Of a stretch of DNA of 64,000 bases, positions 39,731 to 52,100 are shown piece by piece. A model generated the notes under the pieces. That model saw only the letters and a program-made list of their open reading frames with translations, did not search any database and had not been told where the DNA came from. Location: positions 13,193,385-13,257,384 of the forward strand of contig NC_088295.1 in assembly GCF_032854445.1 (NCBI RefSeq). Reading direction: 5' to 3'. The position numbers and the translations under genes are program-made. Positions within the stretch are counted from its first letter, which is position 1. Every line of letters starts with the position of its first letter. Source of the stretch: Liolophura sinensis (taxonomy: Eukaryota > Mollusca > Polyplacophora > Chitonida > Chitonidae).

Positions 39731-40021
39731 AGTCTTGGACGAAAACCTGGAAGGCCTGGACAGAAAACTGGAAGTCTTGGACTGAAATATGGAAGGCCTG
39801 GACTAAAAACCGTATGTGGACATAAACCTTTGAGCCTTGGTCTGAAACCTGGAGGTTTTGTACTGATACCTGGAAAATGTTGGCTTGGACTGAAACCTGG
39901 AAGCGTTGGACAGAAACCTGAAAGGCTTGGACTAAAACCTGGAAGCGTGGGCACACACCTGAAATGCTTGGACAGAATCCTGAAAGGCCTGGACAGAAAC
40001 CTTGAAAGCTTGAATGAAAAC
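39731..40021. repeat. 21-bp minisatellite, about 13 copies
   Basis: Imperfect tandem copies of AGGCTTGGACTGAAACCTGGA, mostly 21 nt, with slightly shorter or longer units. Because 21 is a multiple of three, long ORFs with seven-residue periodicity are open on both strands; I treat these as artefacts. Confidence 0.88.
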
Positions 40022-40317
40022 CACTGCATTGTTTCCTCACAGCCATGTTAGTAAGCGAGAGTTCAAAATCGAAACAAAATCGCCTCTGAAGATTTTAAGG
40101 ACTAACGTTATCAAAACCTATATCTTCCACTCTTCTGAAAGGTTTCCAGTAATGTGAGCTGTTCTGACATACAATATACGTCCAAAATCCCTGTGATAAG
40201 ATCACCTCTTGTCCCTGAGCCAATGAAAAGGAAGCCAAAAAGGGAAATAGAATTCTTAAATTTTGTTTACTAGAAAAAATATTTCAGCATTTGTTTCACC
40301 GCACTGATAACATTAAA

Positions 40318-40410
40318 TCCTCCCACCATAATGCTGGCTGTCGCCGTATGGCTAAAATATTCTTGAGTATGACATAAAGAATCAATCGATCAAATAAATA
40401 AATAATAAAC
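40318..40410 (+). mobile_element. SINE family 1 fragment (3' end)
   Basis: TCCTCCCACCATAATGCTGG through ATATTCTTGAGTATGACATA to a CAAATAAATAAATAA tail, forward orientation. Head and central block missing. Confidence 0.8.
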
Positions 40411-40632
40411 TTATAAACAGAAAAATATACAAGCAGGAAAATGCTATACGCTGTGGATTCAGAATATTTTAACACATTTCATGAACTGAATAATAAAGGT
40501 AAAATGTAAGATCATTAGAAAAGCCTTTATCTACTCTCAAACCAAATACACATTTTTCACTTTTCCCTCCTGACAACAGCCTAAAGAAGCTCCTTAATAT
40601 ATCTCAATAGTTATATCATCGTTCATGTTTAC

Positions 40633-40638
40633 TTTATT
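40633..40638 (-). terminator. Candidate poly(A) signal for the coiled-coil gene
   Basis: Plus-strand TTTATT is AATAAA on the minus strand, about 340 nt beyond the stop of the minus-strand coiled-coil gene. Position is reasonable but untested. Confidence 0.35.
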
Positions 40639-40980
40639 GTCTTGAAATATACATTGTTGCTAGTTTCAAATTAATGTTATTCGCTAAACAGTGGCTTAGT
40701 TACTTTTACGTTATCTATATTTTAAGTCTATCCTTTCCTATGCCGATGCGCAATAATGCTACTCTGGTGGCGCTGAATGGATTGTTCTTACTGAATTGTA
40801 TGTGCTGTGAGACCAATCCAGTACACTTCCATGTTTGCACCATTATGTTATGAATCTTTCCAGTTTCTTTACTCATAAAAAGTCAACATCACTACTGTAT
40901 GTGTAATACTGAGCATGATCACTGTTTGTTCTAAATGTATCTTTCTGAACTAATCCCAAGTTTCTAGTTATTTTACTGGC

Positions 40981-43900
40981 TCATGTATTTTGCTGGTTTG
41001 AATGGCTCTGCTCTTGTTGACATATGTCAGACAGTCCTTTACTTTTCTCATCCAGGCTATGTGGCTTGTCAATTAACTCATCACAGTTTTCATCTGAATC
41101 CACTTGCTGGACATTTTGTGACAGTTTCTCCCCTAATGGTTCCTTCTGTGATGAAGTTTGCCCTTGTAGATTATTTAGAGTTTGCTCGCCCTCCTTTGGT
41201 TCCAGTAAGCTAGAATCTTCAGAGTCCATGCTCTTAGCACCATCCATCAGCAACTCAATCTCAGTGAGAGGTGGGTGCATCCTCAGTGGAATTTCCTGGG
41301 CACAGGATGTCAGGTTTGACCTGCGTCGAACTGATTTCAAAATGCTTTGCCAGGTCTGTAACTATGAGACAAAAAGTCTTGGTCAACCAACTTCAGTCTA
41401 GTTTAAACCTTAGACATAAAGAAGACATGAAGACATAAAGCTAAGATTTCTCATGTTTGGATGTATCAATATGAATTCAAATATGAATATGAAACAACTG
41501 TTATCATATGAGAGTGATTCTACCTGTTGCTCCATATTTGGTGTGATTTTTTGTTATTGTCTTCACGCATCCATCCAGCAGAGTTGCCAATAAATTGCCA
41601 TACATCAATTTCAAGTGACACAATAATAATTTCTAAGGCCTTATTCTGAAACTGTAACATGAGTATGACCAACAAATTACCGTACATGTAGAAAGCTGAT
41701 AATAATTTTTTTTCTGTGTCTATATCAATGGGATCTTTGGAAGTTGCATTAGAAGCCCTTGTTGCATTGTAACAAGAGGAATTTTAGGTTCAGGAAAGAA
41801 CAGGGGCTATAAGGTGGTCATATTACATATGTAGATGGTTTATCAACTGTGCAATCTTATGTTTTTTTAGGGATATACTGGCACTGAGTGAATGATTGCA
41901 GAGTGCCACAGTCTTAATTACTCTGTATAGCCACTGACATTGCTTTCCATGGGGAGAACTCATCTAATTAGAGGAGGCTCTCTTGTTCACTTTCTTCTAA
42001 GTTATAGGCGTGCAAGATACTGAGATGTATAACTTATGTCAAATATCTATAATGATGACAATACGCACTGATACAAAAAGGAGAGAAACATGTATTCACA
42101 TGTATCAAAAGAACATAGGCTCTAGAAGGATATAACAACACTTATGTGGATATCATCGCAACTTACCTCATCCAAAGCAGCTTTGTGTCGCTCTGACAGT
42201 AACTGGAAGTTTCTTTCACTACGGGTCTTTTCATGCTCATATTCAGCAACCTTTTCCTGATAATTAGCAATCATCTCATTTTGAGATTCACAACGGCTTT
42301 TCAGTTCCTTGTTCTTCAAAGAATAAAAATACATATAATGTTTTTATACACTTTGTTTTGGGGTTTTGCTTTGCTTTTGATCTGAAACTCCAATCTTGAC
42401 AGTTAATTTAAATGATTTGTCGTAGAGTGCGACGTGCGAAAAGTGACTGTGTATCCGATGTTTTTATGTCCTACATCTAATTTACACTGATTTAAGTGAA
42501 AAAGACTGCCTGGCTATTAACTTAAGAATTCTTTCCTTATTTTGACATCCGTGATTATTGAATTATATTCTGTCAAGCCTCCAAAATGAGGCCCCTCCAA
42601 AAACATGTTTTCTTCAGTTAGTGAGAAATGCTTAGCAGATTCAATCACAACGATTTGGCAAAACTTCTTCATTATTCTAAAAGTTATCAGTCACTTGTGT
42701 TGAAAGATAGCAAGTATGATAATGTCATCTCCTCAGTAATACTAACTAACCTTTGTCATCAAAGAATCTGTTAACTGTTTCGTTTCTTTCAGCTGATGAC
42801 GACTTGCCATGAGCTCCTCCATGGATTTCTGGTACAAGGCTTGCGTCTGGATTCTTTCAGCTTCTCCATTCTGCTCAAAGTTTGCAGGAGTCTGTACATG
42901 TTGCTCACCCAACATCTAATGATACGAGACAAAAGGTTCATTTCACCAGCTCGTGTGAATGTTAGACAAATCAAACTACCAGTATGATCTGTAGCAACCT
43001 GGTATAGTTATCAAACTTCAGTGAATTATAGTTATAGAAAAGAAAGATGTTGACCACAGAGGTTTTTATGATAAACAGTAACAGACAAACATCAGATAGC
43101 AGCATCTTCCGCTTTGGAAGGAAGGCTTTAATATTACCAATAAAAAACATACCATTAACCTCCATTTCTCATGGTTCTTACAGTAATAACAAGCCTGTCC
43201 AACTGATATCAATACAGTCCAATATTACACTAGAGAGACCTATCCTCAAACTTAAAAGACTCATCCTCAAACCACAGAAGCTTTTCCTCAAACTAGAAAG
43301 ACTCAAAACCAGAGATGCCATTCCTCAAATCAGATAACTTACACCTAATATGACGATTATGTGCAATCCATCACCACTGATGCAAATTCTATAATCTATA
43401 ATGACAAACAAGGATGGAAACACCACACCAACGATGATTATTTTACACTGGTAATACTTGTATAAAATGTCTGATTGTGACACATCAATTATGTCAGTCC
43501 TGTAACACAGATATGTATCTTTACATTTGTGAAAACCTCATCATTCCAGGACTGCCAACCAAAGGTCCATTTTTTGAAGAATGTGTAACGCTAAATCTCT
43601 TCAATATGACGGTTAAGTTACACCCTCTTTGTAAAATATGCCCCAAGCAGCTACCATCCAAGATATGTCAGCTACCCATCCAAGTTATGTCACCTACCCA
43701 TCCAAGTTATGTCACCTACCCATCCAAGTTATGTCACCTACCCATCCATTTAATTGCTTATGACTATGTTAACATAGTTAATGCCATTTGGTCCGTCAAG
43801 CAATGAGATATAGCAAAAATAATGCAATTAAACCTGGTACTCCAGCAGATACTGAATTATGTATAGCTCAACTTGACACTGCAGTAGATGAAAAATGTAC

Positions 43901-46900
43901 ACGTTTATCTGACACTGCATTAGGCAGAAAGTAATGCCTGATACCGTGCTTGGTGCAGAAGTATGCACCAAGCACAGTCTGATGCTGTAAGGGGGTAAAG
44001 AAAAATGCACACCTCAGCCTGGCACTGCATTAGCAGCCGAATGCAAATCTTAGTCATCACAGAAAGGATAATACAAAGCTCTGCCAGATAATCATGATCA
44101 TAGAGAATAGTGATCATAGAGACTTCATGAACAGGAAAACTCATAATCTTACCTGACATTTGCTCCTCAAGTTGTTGATGACATTCTTGGAGCTTAACAA
44201 TTCTGCCTTTATATATCTGATCCGTTCATTTGCCTGTATTAACTGAGATGTCACCTAAAAAAAAACGTAAACCAAAGTTAAAACATCCAAAGTTTTTTAA
44301 TTTCATACAAGCCAATTATGCGTGTATGTATGAGTGTTTGGACATGTGTAGGTATACTACTCTGCTATGCTCTGTAAAAATCATTCTCATAACAATTTGA
44401 ATCTCATCTCCAAATAAATACTTCCGTGACTTATGAGCAGTGATATTTACAATAAGTACACTATGATTTTCCTTATTGATAAAAAACACTTTCAATTTCA
44501 TTTAAACTTTTAAGATAAATATGTCACAAAATTGCAATAATCATTTTATACCTCTGTATCATTGAAACTCCCTGTTTGGTTTCTCTCGTTTTTCTCAAGA
44601 TGATGGTTGGAGATTGATGAGTTCTCTCCCTTGGACTGCTGATGACTGAATCTTTCTGTGGCTTTCGTTACCATGACTTCCTGTGATCTAATGGATGTTG
44701 CACTTTTCAATGATTGCACCTGTGACAGCTGCAGCCTGATTATTTTCTCCTGTTTTCTCACCTGTACAACAAAGAAGACATTATATTTGTATCAAATTTT
44801 ACTAACTAAACAGGGTTACTTTACACCACATTAAATGAATTTGGTGCGATATGATATCACTGCACTGATTAACCATGATGGTCCCTGTTTCCTTGTCAAC
44901 ATTTGTGATAAAATGTACAATGTTAATATAAATCATGACAGACACATCATGGCATGCAATCTAGAAGATTTCCTGGTCAACATTTTAGGTAAACACTGTT
45001 ACCGCCTGGAAAGTTTACTCACTCTCGTATTACACTACACTATATGCACATGGAACAATCCAGGACTCCTCCCGTCAGCAATGTCAGCATACACATCCTG
45101 TTACCTTATCTTGAAGCTGTCCGATTGTGTGAACAATATGTTGTGGGTGTTCTGTCTGCAGTGCTTGTCGTATCTCTGTGTACTGGCACATCAGCAGAAG
45201 AAAATCCTCCTGAAGCTGCTTTATTATTTCTTCATATTCCTTAATATCCTGAAAGAAGAGAATGTTCCAGACTGTTTGCTTCTTTGCTATTCTTTAAGTC
45301 AATTTTATCACAACTTAACAATTTTTCAGTCATATGACAATGAAACACTATAATGGTCACATCATGACACTAACTAAAGCAGGCCTGTCTTTTGAGACAG
45401 ACATGCTGGGATCAGTTCACAAAGTATAGAGATGTAGAGATGCAAAATGCACTTAGCTAAGGGCTAAGCCTACCACACAACAAGTATGCTTCACGAAACT
45501 GACTTATGGAACGCTGTACTAAAGTCTTCAGAAATTATCCAGTCTGCTATTCTGTCATACATAACTTACTTAGACCGTGCCAATGTAAAGCAGATTGCCA
45601 GTTTAGAACTCCAAAATATGATTTAATGAGAGACTGAGCCTTGGTCACCTACTGAAAAGGTGGGCAATTCAACTACTAAACTGTGTTTAAAGTACTGGAT
45701 TTTCCTGAATACGGTGTAAAACACCAGTTAAACAAATAAATAAACAAATAAATAAATCAAAGTACAGAGTATGGAAGAGCACAAAAGAAGTTATAAATCT
45801 GCTAGAGACAGGGCAAATGGTTTCTCTTCATTACTGATTATCCACACAAGTTTTCTTAGACACCTATTGAAACAGTTATATTATTTCAATTATTATTTCT
45901 GTCCCACTGAGTTTGCGAACCCACTACATCTTATGCCATTTGACTAAATCATTAACTTCTGGTACAGATATTGAAGTTTGGCTGAGACATCACAACTAGT
46001 TTTGGAATTTACATTTTTTTTTTTTTTTTTACACATTCTAGTTTACTCTGGGAGAGTGATTCCAAATCTGCTATTGCCTTTTGTTTATCTTTGCAACATT
46101 TTAAGATATAGTCAAAAACTATCTTTAGTTGAACTACAACTCGAGAGCAAGAAATCAAACTATGAGAGCTAGAAATAAAAACTTGCACGAAATTGTAGCC
46201 CGGCCAAGACATTCTCTTACTGTCGAGTGCCACAGGATTTGATCTGCAATCAATTGTTTCTTCGCTAGAAGCATTTAAATTACTCCAGCGTTTTACACAA
46301 ATAGATGTTTATGCCTAAATTGCTTAAATTGAGTTATATGACAACTGGACAAACATATTTTCTTGGCTGGTTTCTACTGCACTGTCCATGAATTACAACA
46401 ACAAATATGGATATGGATCCCGGCCGAAACAGCTGTGCAGTTCTAGTTTCATAATTATTTTTATAATTACCAATACTTAAACTCCGTTCAAATTCAGCAC
46501 AAGCTTCCCACTTTTCAACTAAAGACATTTTTCAGATAAAAATATTAATCACATCACAATATTACATTCAGAGAATCTGAATAAAATCATATCACAAGGA
46601 AATACCAAATGCTGTACTATATTCTCCTATGAAACTCTTTAATCTTGATTCCAAAAGGAATTGACTTTTTGTGCATTTATTTGATTGGTGTTTAATGTCA
46701 CACGAGCGTGATATATTTGACTGAAATTAGGTTTATAGATGTTTCACTAAAATTAGATTTATGTTTGTAGGAAACTAGAGGGGCCCAGTGTAAACCACTG
46801 TCCTTTGGCATTCCTGATGACAAACATCCTGACTATTATAACCTCTGCCAAACCAACAAGGGTTGGTTGAATGAGCCTGTAACCCCATTGGTCAATAATC

Positions 46901-47677
46901 AGCAGTTTGGCAAGAACAACCTACATATACATATGCTGGAGAGGTAATATTATAAGCACTAAAGACCAACATTTATACACTATTACTTGCTGACTAACAA
47001 CCATTATCTTTGCATCAATTTCTTGTAAACAGAGTTTATCAACTAACCAGCAGTGAACCATTATTCCTTGTAGTTTCTTTTTCCTGCAGTACAGTGAGGA
47101 GCGCTTTCTTTGTCTTCCATAATTCAGCTGTCAGTTTCTCAAGCATGGGAAGTGAGCCACCCAACATCCGAGCGAATGTTTCACTTTTACCATCAGATAA
47201 GTTTGCTGTAACAATTAATGTGTTCGCTTCTAGCTTATCAACAGATGATTCCAAATGTTTCATATCTAATGACTGTGAAAGTTTATCATCTGAAATCCGT
47301 GGAAGTTGGTGCACTGATGAGCTTGACCATTTGTCCACATTGGCATGAGGGACAGCTTTCTCAACAAGGGATTCTGGAGCCTTTGCTTCTGAAGTCTGGG
47401 CATTTTCAAGAAAAGTTTGAAACTTTGGAACATCTAAACCACTGCCTTTCTTTGCATCACCAACACTGGGACAGGTCCGCTTGTGTGACAGCATGAGACA
47501 CCTTGATAGCCTGGGACTATCTCGGTAAACTTGAACCATTACCTTAGACAGTCTCATCTCCGCCTCAAGCAACCTGCTCTCTGCAAACTGACAGCGTTTT
47601 TCTAAACATGTTATCAAAGTGTCTTTTTCATGCGGCAGTAACTGCCCATATCGAATGGAAGGAAATGGGCCCTGCAT
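40981..47677 (-). CDS. Unrecognised coiled-coil protein, 7 exons, about 590 residues
   Basis: Minus-strand exons in order: 47677-47048, 45248-45105, 44761-44552, 44254-44153, 42915-42751, 42313-42167, 41355-40981 (stop at 40,983-40,981). Each has GT and AG borders, and each is a whole number of codons, so all introns are phase 0. An in-frame TAA upstream of the ATG at 47,677 supports the start. The first exon (210 codons) starts MQGPFPSIRYGQLLPHEKD, then a helical segment (LEKRCQFAESRLLEAEMRLS), a Ser-rich linker and another helix. Exons 2-6 are Glu/Lys/Gln-rich with heptad-like spacing (KELKSRCESQNEMIANYQEK, VAEYEHEKTRSERNF). The last exon is an acidic Ser/Glu-rich tail ending SNQQNT. The style suggests a centrosomal, ciliary or cytoskeletal scaffold, but I do not recognise a family. 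An additional exon in the 1.8-kb first intron is possible. Confidence 0.72.
43651..43748. repeat. 22-bp tandem repeat, four copies
   Basis: CCATCCAAGTTATGTCACCTAC repeated four times with few changes, in an intron of the coiled-coil gene. Confidence 0.88.
43946..43975. repeat. Perfect 12-bp hairpin in an intron
   Basis: GTGCTTGGTGCA, 6-nt loop GAAGTA, TGCACCAAGCAC. Lies in a degenerate repeat (CTGACACTGCATTAG-like units, 43,860-44,030) in an intron of the coiled-coil gene. Confidence 0.85.
45694..45757 (+). mobile_element. SINE family 1 tail fragment
   Basis: TGAATACGGTGTAAAACACC then AGTTAAACAAATAAATAAAC and more AAAT units; only the 3' tail remains. Antisense to the coiled-coil gene, in its first intron. 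Confidence 0.75.
46678..46830 (-). mobile_element. SINE-like fragment, second tail type
   Basis: TTGATTGGTGTTTAATGTCA at the left and GTAAACCACTGTCCTTTGGC towards the right, matching the fragments near 20,800 and 53,140. Degenerate, in the first intron of the coiled-coil gene. Confidence 0.5.
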
Positions 47678-49134
47678 GCTGTATTGCGTTGGGCTGTCAA
47701 TCTTCGCAATGTTTATGGCAGCGACTTATGCCCTCGTCTCCATGTCGATTGCGACAAATTTGTCAGATTTTACCTGTCCAACAGTTAGATCAGATTATCC
47801 TAGCAATATCTACAGGTTAGACGACGAAACTGCCAACGCTTTGCCCTTCTTTCTGACACGTCTTCCTGTGCTTATTCGATCACAAACAGCTAATACATCT
47901 TCCGGAAATTCTGACAGAATATCACGGGGATTTCCCTTAGCCTCGCTTTTGTACCGGAATAGCCCGAGTTTCTCTTTCATAACGAGGCTTAACCGTAGTG
48001 CCGTCTGGTGGAGGTTGTCGTACGAAATAGTTTTGATGCGTGTAACATGAACGACCTGACAGGTACATTTCTTGACACTTTTCTGAAATCAATTTTTAGG
48101 ACATTACCAAAGAAATCTGTCCAAAAAAATGCGTTTCATCAATCTGGTTGTATAGTGCTTCAGACTTAGTTGTTGAAGATTGTGTCGCAGTAACGCCTTC
48201 TCAGTGTCACCTTGATTGCAGCTAGAACAATACAGTTGTTCAAAATGTTTGTGTCGATGAAATTATTAGGCTATTGGTAGACTGAGTGAGTGAGTTGACT
48301 TGGATATTTCAAAAAGGCTTACAAGTTAATACCTATGAGCTATATCCTCAATGCTTCTTTAAGTTTGATGGGCTGACTGTCCTTGAATCACTAGTTTAAG
48401 TGTACTTTCGATATCAAGAAGCAAAATCAAGAAACATTTTGTAAAATCCTAATTTTAACAGGCTGCTTGGAAAAACTTGAAAGAAAATTATTTTCTCAGA
48501 TTAACTTGAATTAGATTTTGACAGCTTTCAAAATACATGATGATACACAATCAAAGAAGATTCAGAATGCATGATGATATGTAGGCCTACACCATCAACT
48601 TGCAGAAGAATTACAGAATACAATTTTGGCATAACTTGTGGAGTGCTGAGTTTATTAAAATGATTCCTTTGAGACTTCATATGCAAAGCCCCAGTATATC
48701 AGAAGATAAAAATACATTGTAGTAAAATCTACTCAGCAAGACTACTCAAGCCTGTAGGTCGCCATTAAAGCTAAAATGATCTAATGCCATCACTACATGA
48801 ATCTTTTTGCAGAAGTTTGCGTAGCCATTGTTTGTTCTTGTCCATGATACTAGAAAATCTTTACTCAACTTTAACGTGAGCATTTGAACGCTGTATATAC
48901 TTACACTCGTGGCTATCAGTTGTGACGGCATGACATCATTGTATCCGCCTCCTGTCCAATCAATACATTTGATCAAATCTATATTAATTTAAAGAATTGA
49001 GAGAAAAAAATTGTATATGTATTCTGTATGAATTTATTTCAGTTTTTCTTACTGATTTGACAGGTTCATTCAGAGTTTATTGGGTGGAGAAGGTAATACC
49101 ATATGACATGTAGACAGGTTCTGTGGTCAGCGAG
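47678..49134. promoter_or_regulatory. Divergent intergenic region between coiled-coil gene and HERC4-like gene
   Basis: 1,457 nt separate the two start codons, which point away from each other, so both promoters and 5' UTRs must lie here, or a 5' UTR intron extends one of them. The first 400 nt next to the coiled-coil gene are less AT-rich than the rest; no TATA box is obvious. The forward ORF at 47,619-48,050 overlaps the coiled-coil start on the opposite strand and is not believed. Confidence 0.45.
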
Positions 49135-52100
49135 ATGTCCTTGCTTTGTAGTTGGGGTCAGTCCACAGATGGTCAGCTGGGACTGGGTGGCATTGATGAT
49201 GACCGCATCTCCTGTCCCAGGGAAGTGACATTGTTGAGCAAATGTAACATCAAGGATGTTAGTTGCGGGAACAAACACACAGTTATTGTGTCCAAAGATG
49301 GAGTGGTGTATACATGTGGGAATAATGATGCTGGCCAACTGGGTCACGACAAATCAAGGAAAAAACCAGGTTTGAATAAATAAACCTTTTTGGTAGAAGC
49401 AAGAACTTATTTCATGGTATTTCCAGTATATTATGCCTCATAGAAAAATTATTATTTGTTAAATAAAAGGAAAGGAAGAGCTATTTTGACTATGACTTAC
49501 ACATGACTTATGTGTAACTTACACATGACTTACATTGATATTTCATGCAGTTTTGAATGGTGAGTTACTTTGCTTTTGTCTGTGCTGTTCACGCCCCCCA
49601 TTTTTATCAAGTTTAGAATAATAGGTGTTGTGTATTCTGCTATTTTGCCCTTTTAGAACAGGTGTTATCTTTAGAAGCTTGCCATATAAACCAAGTATCA
49701 GCAGGTGGAAATCATAATCTAGTTGTGAATTCAAGTGGAGAGGTATACAGCTGGGGAGATAACTCAGGTGGGCAGCTTGGACATGGAGATATACAAGGTG
49801 ATTTACACAGGACCCCCAGGTAATTTTACAAGATGGATGGTCATGTTTGCTTATTGTTAAGATAATAATGTAACCACTAGTCACAGGACTCACAGACAAA
49901 GAAGTACAATAAAAGTTATATCCTCCAATTTCAATTGGTGTAATAAATTGGCCTTTTATTTGACTTTAAACTTACTGTCACATTCATACTCTTAATTTTA
50001 ATTTTTGAACAACTCTGTTGAGTGGATTTTGGAACAGTCTTTTTGCACGTGTTATGTAAAAGTACTTTATTGTTGTATGTTTGTTCTGCCAACAGGTTGG
50101 TGAAGGCTCTGAGTGGTCAAAAAGTGATACAGGTGTCTTGTGGAGAATGCCACTCTCTGGTACTCACAAATGGTAGGATCTTTACAACATTGGTACAACA
50201 TTTACCTTTAAGCACTCAAACACTCACTAATTATATGTCTATAACATCATTGGTAAATGTACATGGGCTAGTGGATAAAATCCTTGTCTATCAATTTCTC
50301 GTAAACATGAGGCGCAGGTTCAGGGAATTTATGGATTCCTCAATTCTCACAGTTTGTGAGGGCTTTGTGTCAATCAGTGGTCAACACACACGCACAGTTG
50401 TTGGTTGAGTCTAACATTTGTTAACGCCACTTGTCTTTCACCATTATGTTGTGCACATCTGTCAGTCACATAGGGCAGAGTGTCGTTAACTTCCAAAGGT
50501 CAGTGGTTTGCCCTGGGCACTCCAGTTTTCCCCACCCATCTTGGTTGATGTGCTTAGTATGCCAGCGTGGCGCAGTGAGCCTCTCACCAATACAGTCGCT
50601 GTGAGTTAAAGTCATGTTTATACTGGCTTTCTCTCAAGCTGTATGTTAAAAGGCCTGCCATTAACCTGCAGATGGTCAGGGTTTACCCTGGGGGTCAGTC
50701 TGGTTTCCTCCTACAATGCTGGCCAGCGCCGTATAAATGAAATATTCTTGAGTACTGCATAAAACACCAGATAAATAAATATTGCTGTGCATAATAATTC
50801 TTCCCTGAAATAAAAGCGGTGATGTTTATGGGTGGAGGAAAATGGAATGTCCAGAGTAAGCCACCCCACTTCACGAGGTACCAGCTAAACCTCACAACCT
50901 ACAGTCACTGTTGAAACAGCTAGAGTTGAAATCATGTCTGTTCCCTTCTTGGTCAGCTACGACGAAAACAGTATGCTTCAGCAAAATGTATTGGCAAAGG
51001 CCTTGAATAAATATAACCAAGTACATGTGCATTTTGCTTTTCAGACAGCAGGGTGTTTACTTGGGGAAGCAACAGCTTTGGTCAGTTAGGAATAGGGAAG
51101 AACAGAAGTGGTCAAAAGTCACCTCAGCTGCTGGACTGTTTGAAAGGGATTCCCATGCGGATGATTACAGCTGGCGCCAATCATTCCTGTGTATTGTCCT
51201 TGTCTGGAGCGCTCTTTGTTTGGGGGAAAAACTCGTATGTACTCACAATTATATTCTTATATAGAGGTTTGGATTTTTTAAATTGATAGTTAGGTGAAAT
51301 CAAGAGCATTGTACTCTACAGACTACTACTTTTTAATATGCAACAGTACAACTTGACTCACAGTTATCTTGGAAGTGTTCATTTTTAATGTTCATTATCC
51401 TTAAAGGGAGTCCTGGTTTATGTTGCCTTGTTCCCAAATAACAGAAAGAGCCAGTAGTGTGGTGATTGATAGCATTTCCCATAGTAAGTAGTACTGGATG
51501 TGATGACATTGTTGGGCTTTGTACACATACATGTAGACGTACTAACAGGCTTGTGTCTCTTCTGTGTAGGTTTGGGCAGCTGGGAGTGAATGATCAAAAA
51601 GGTAAAGAAAGTTTATAGATGAACCTATTTTATAGTTTTATCAATATCCTCTGCTAATCTTGTAACGTGATACAAGTTTGGAAATTCATTCAGATGTATG
51701 AGTCCTTTATTTCTGACAGTTCAGAATATAGGGTGCATGGGTACACATAACTGCCCAACCAGCTTTTAGCCACTTCACTCCAAAAAGTTTATTGGTGCTG
51801 CTTTTTTTCAGTTGTCAGTGCACTAACGTACCCAATATTGTTTTTTCTGATTCAAACCCTGCATGAAATACAAGTTCAAATGTATCCACAATTCCATACA
51901 AATATTTTGGGGATCTACTTGCAGAGCTTAGAATCAGTTGGGCTTGAGCCAGTGCGGCAACCTACTATGATTTACATCCTTTGTTTTGGGTTTGGTGAAT
52001 AGCAGCCTTTTTATTACTCTAAGAGATCTAATATGTACAGAGTACTGTCTAAAAAGATAAGATAACAATGTTTTCTTGATACTCGTTTTTCCAATCTTGG

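Noticed and set aside
39612-40046. 144-codon minus-strand ORF with Phe/Cys/Pro-rich repeats (and its 106-codon overlap)
   Set aside because: Produced by a 21-bp minisatellite that keeps every frame open; no splice or homology support.
41024-41401. 125-codon plus-strand ORF
   Set aside because: Antisense shadow of the last exon of the coiled-coil gene.
44835-45353. 172-codon plus-strand ORF
   Set aside because: Lies across a well-supported minus-strand coiled-coil exon (45,248-45,105) and its flanking introns; hydrophobic nonsense composition.
46009-46233. Coiled-coil-like minus-strand ORF (KDKQKAIADLESLSQSKLE) in the first intron of the coiled-coil gene
   Set aside because: Tempting as an extra exon, but none of its acceptor candidates gives phase 0, which all other exons use, and it runs into a poly(A) tract. 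Kept only as a possibility.
47619-48050. 143-codon plus-strand ORF in the divergent intergenic region
   Set aside because: Overlaps the start of the minus-strand gene, has no recognised motif, and fits chance in a less AT-rich region.
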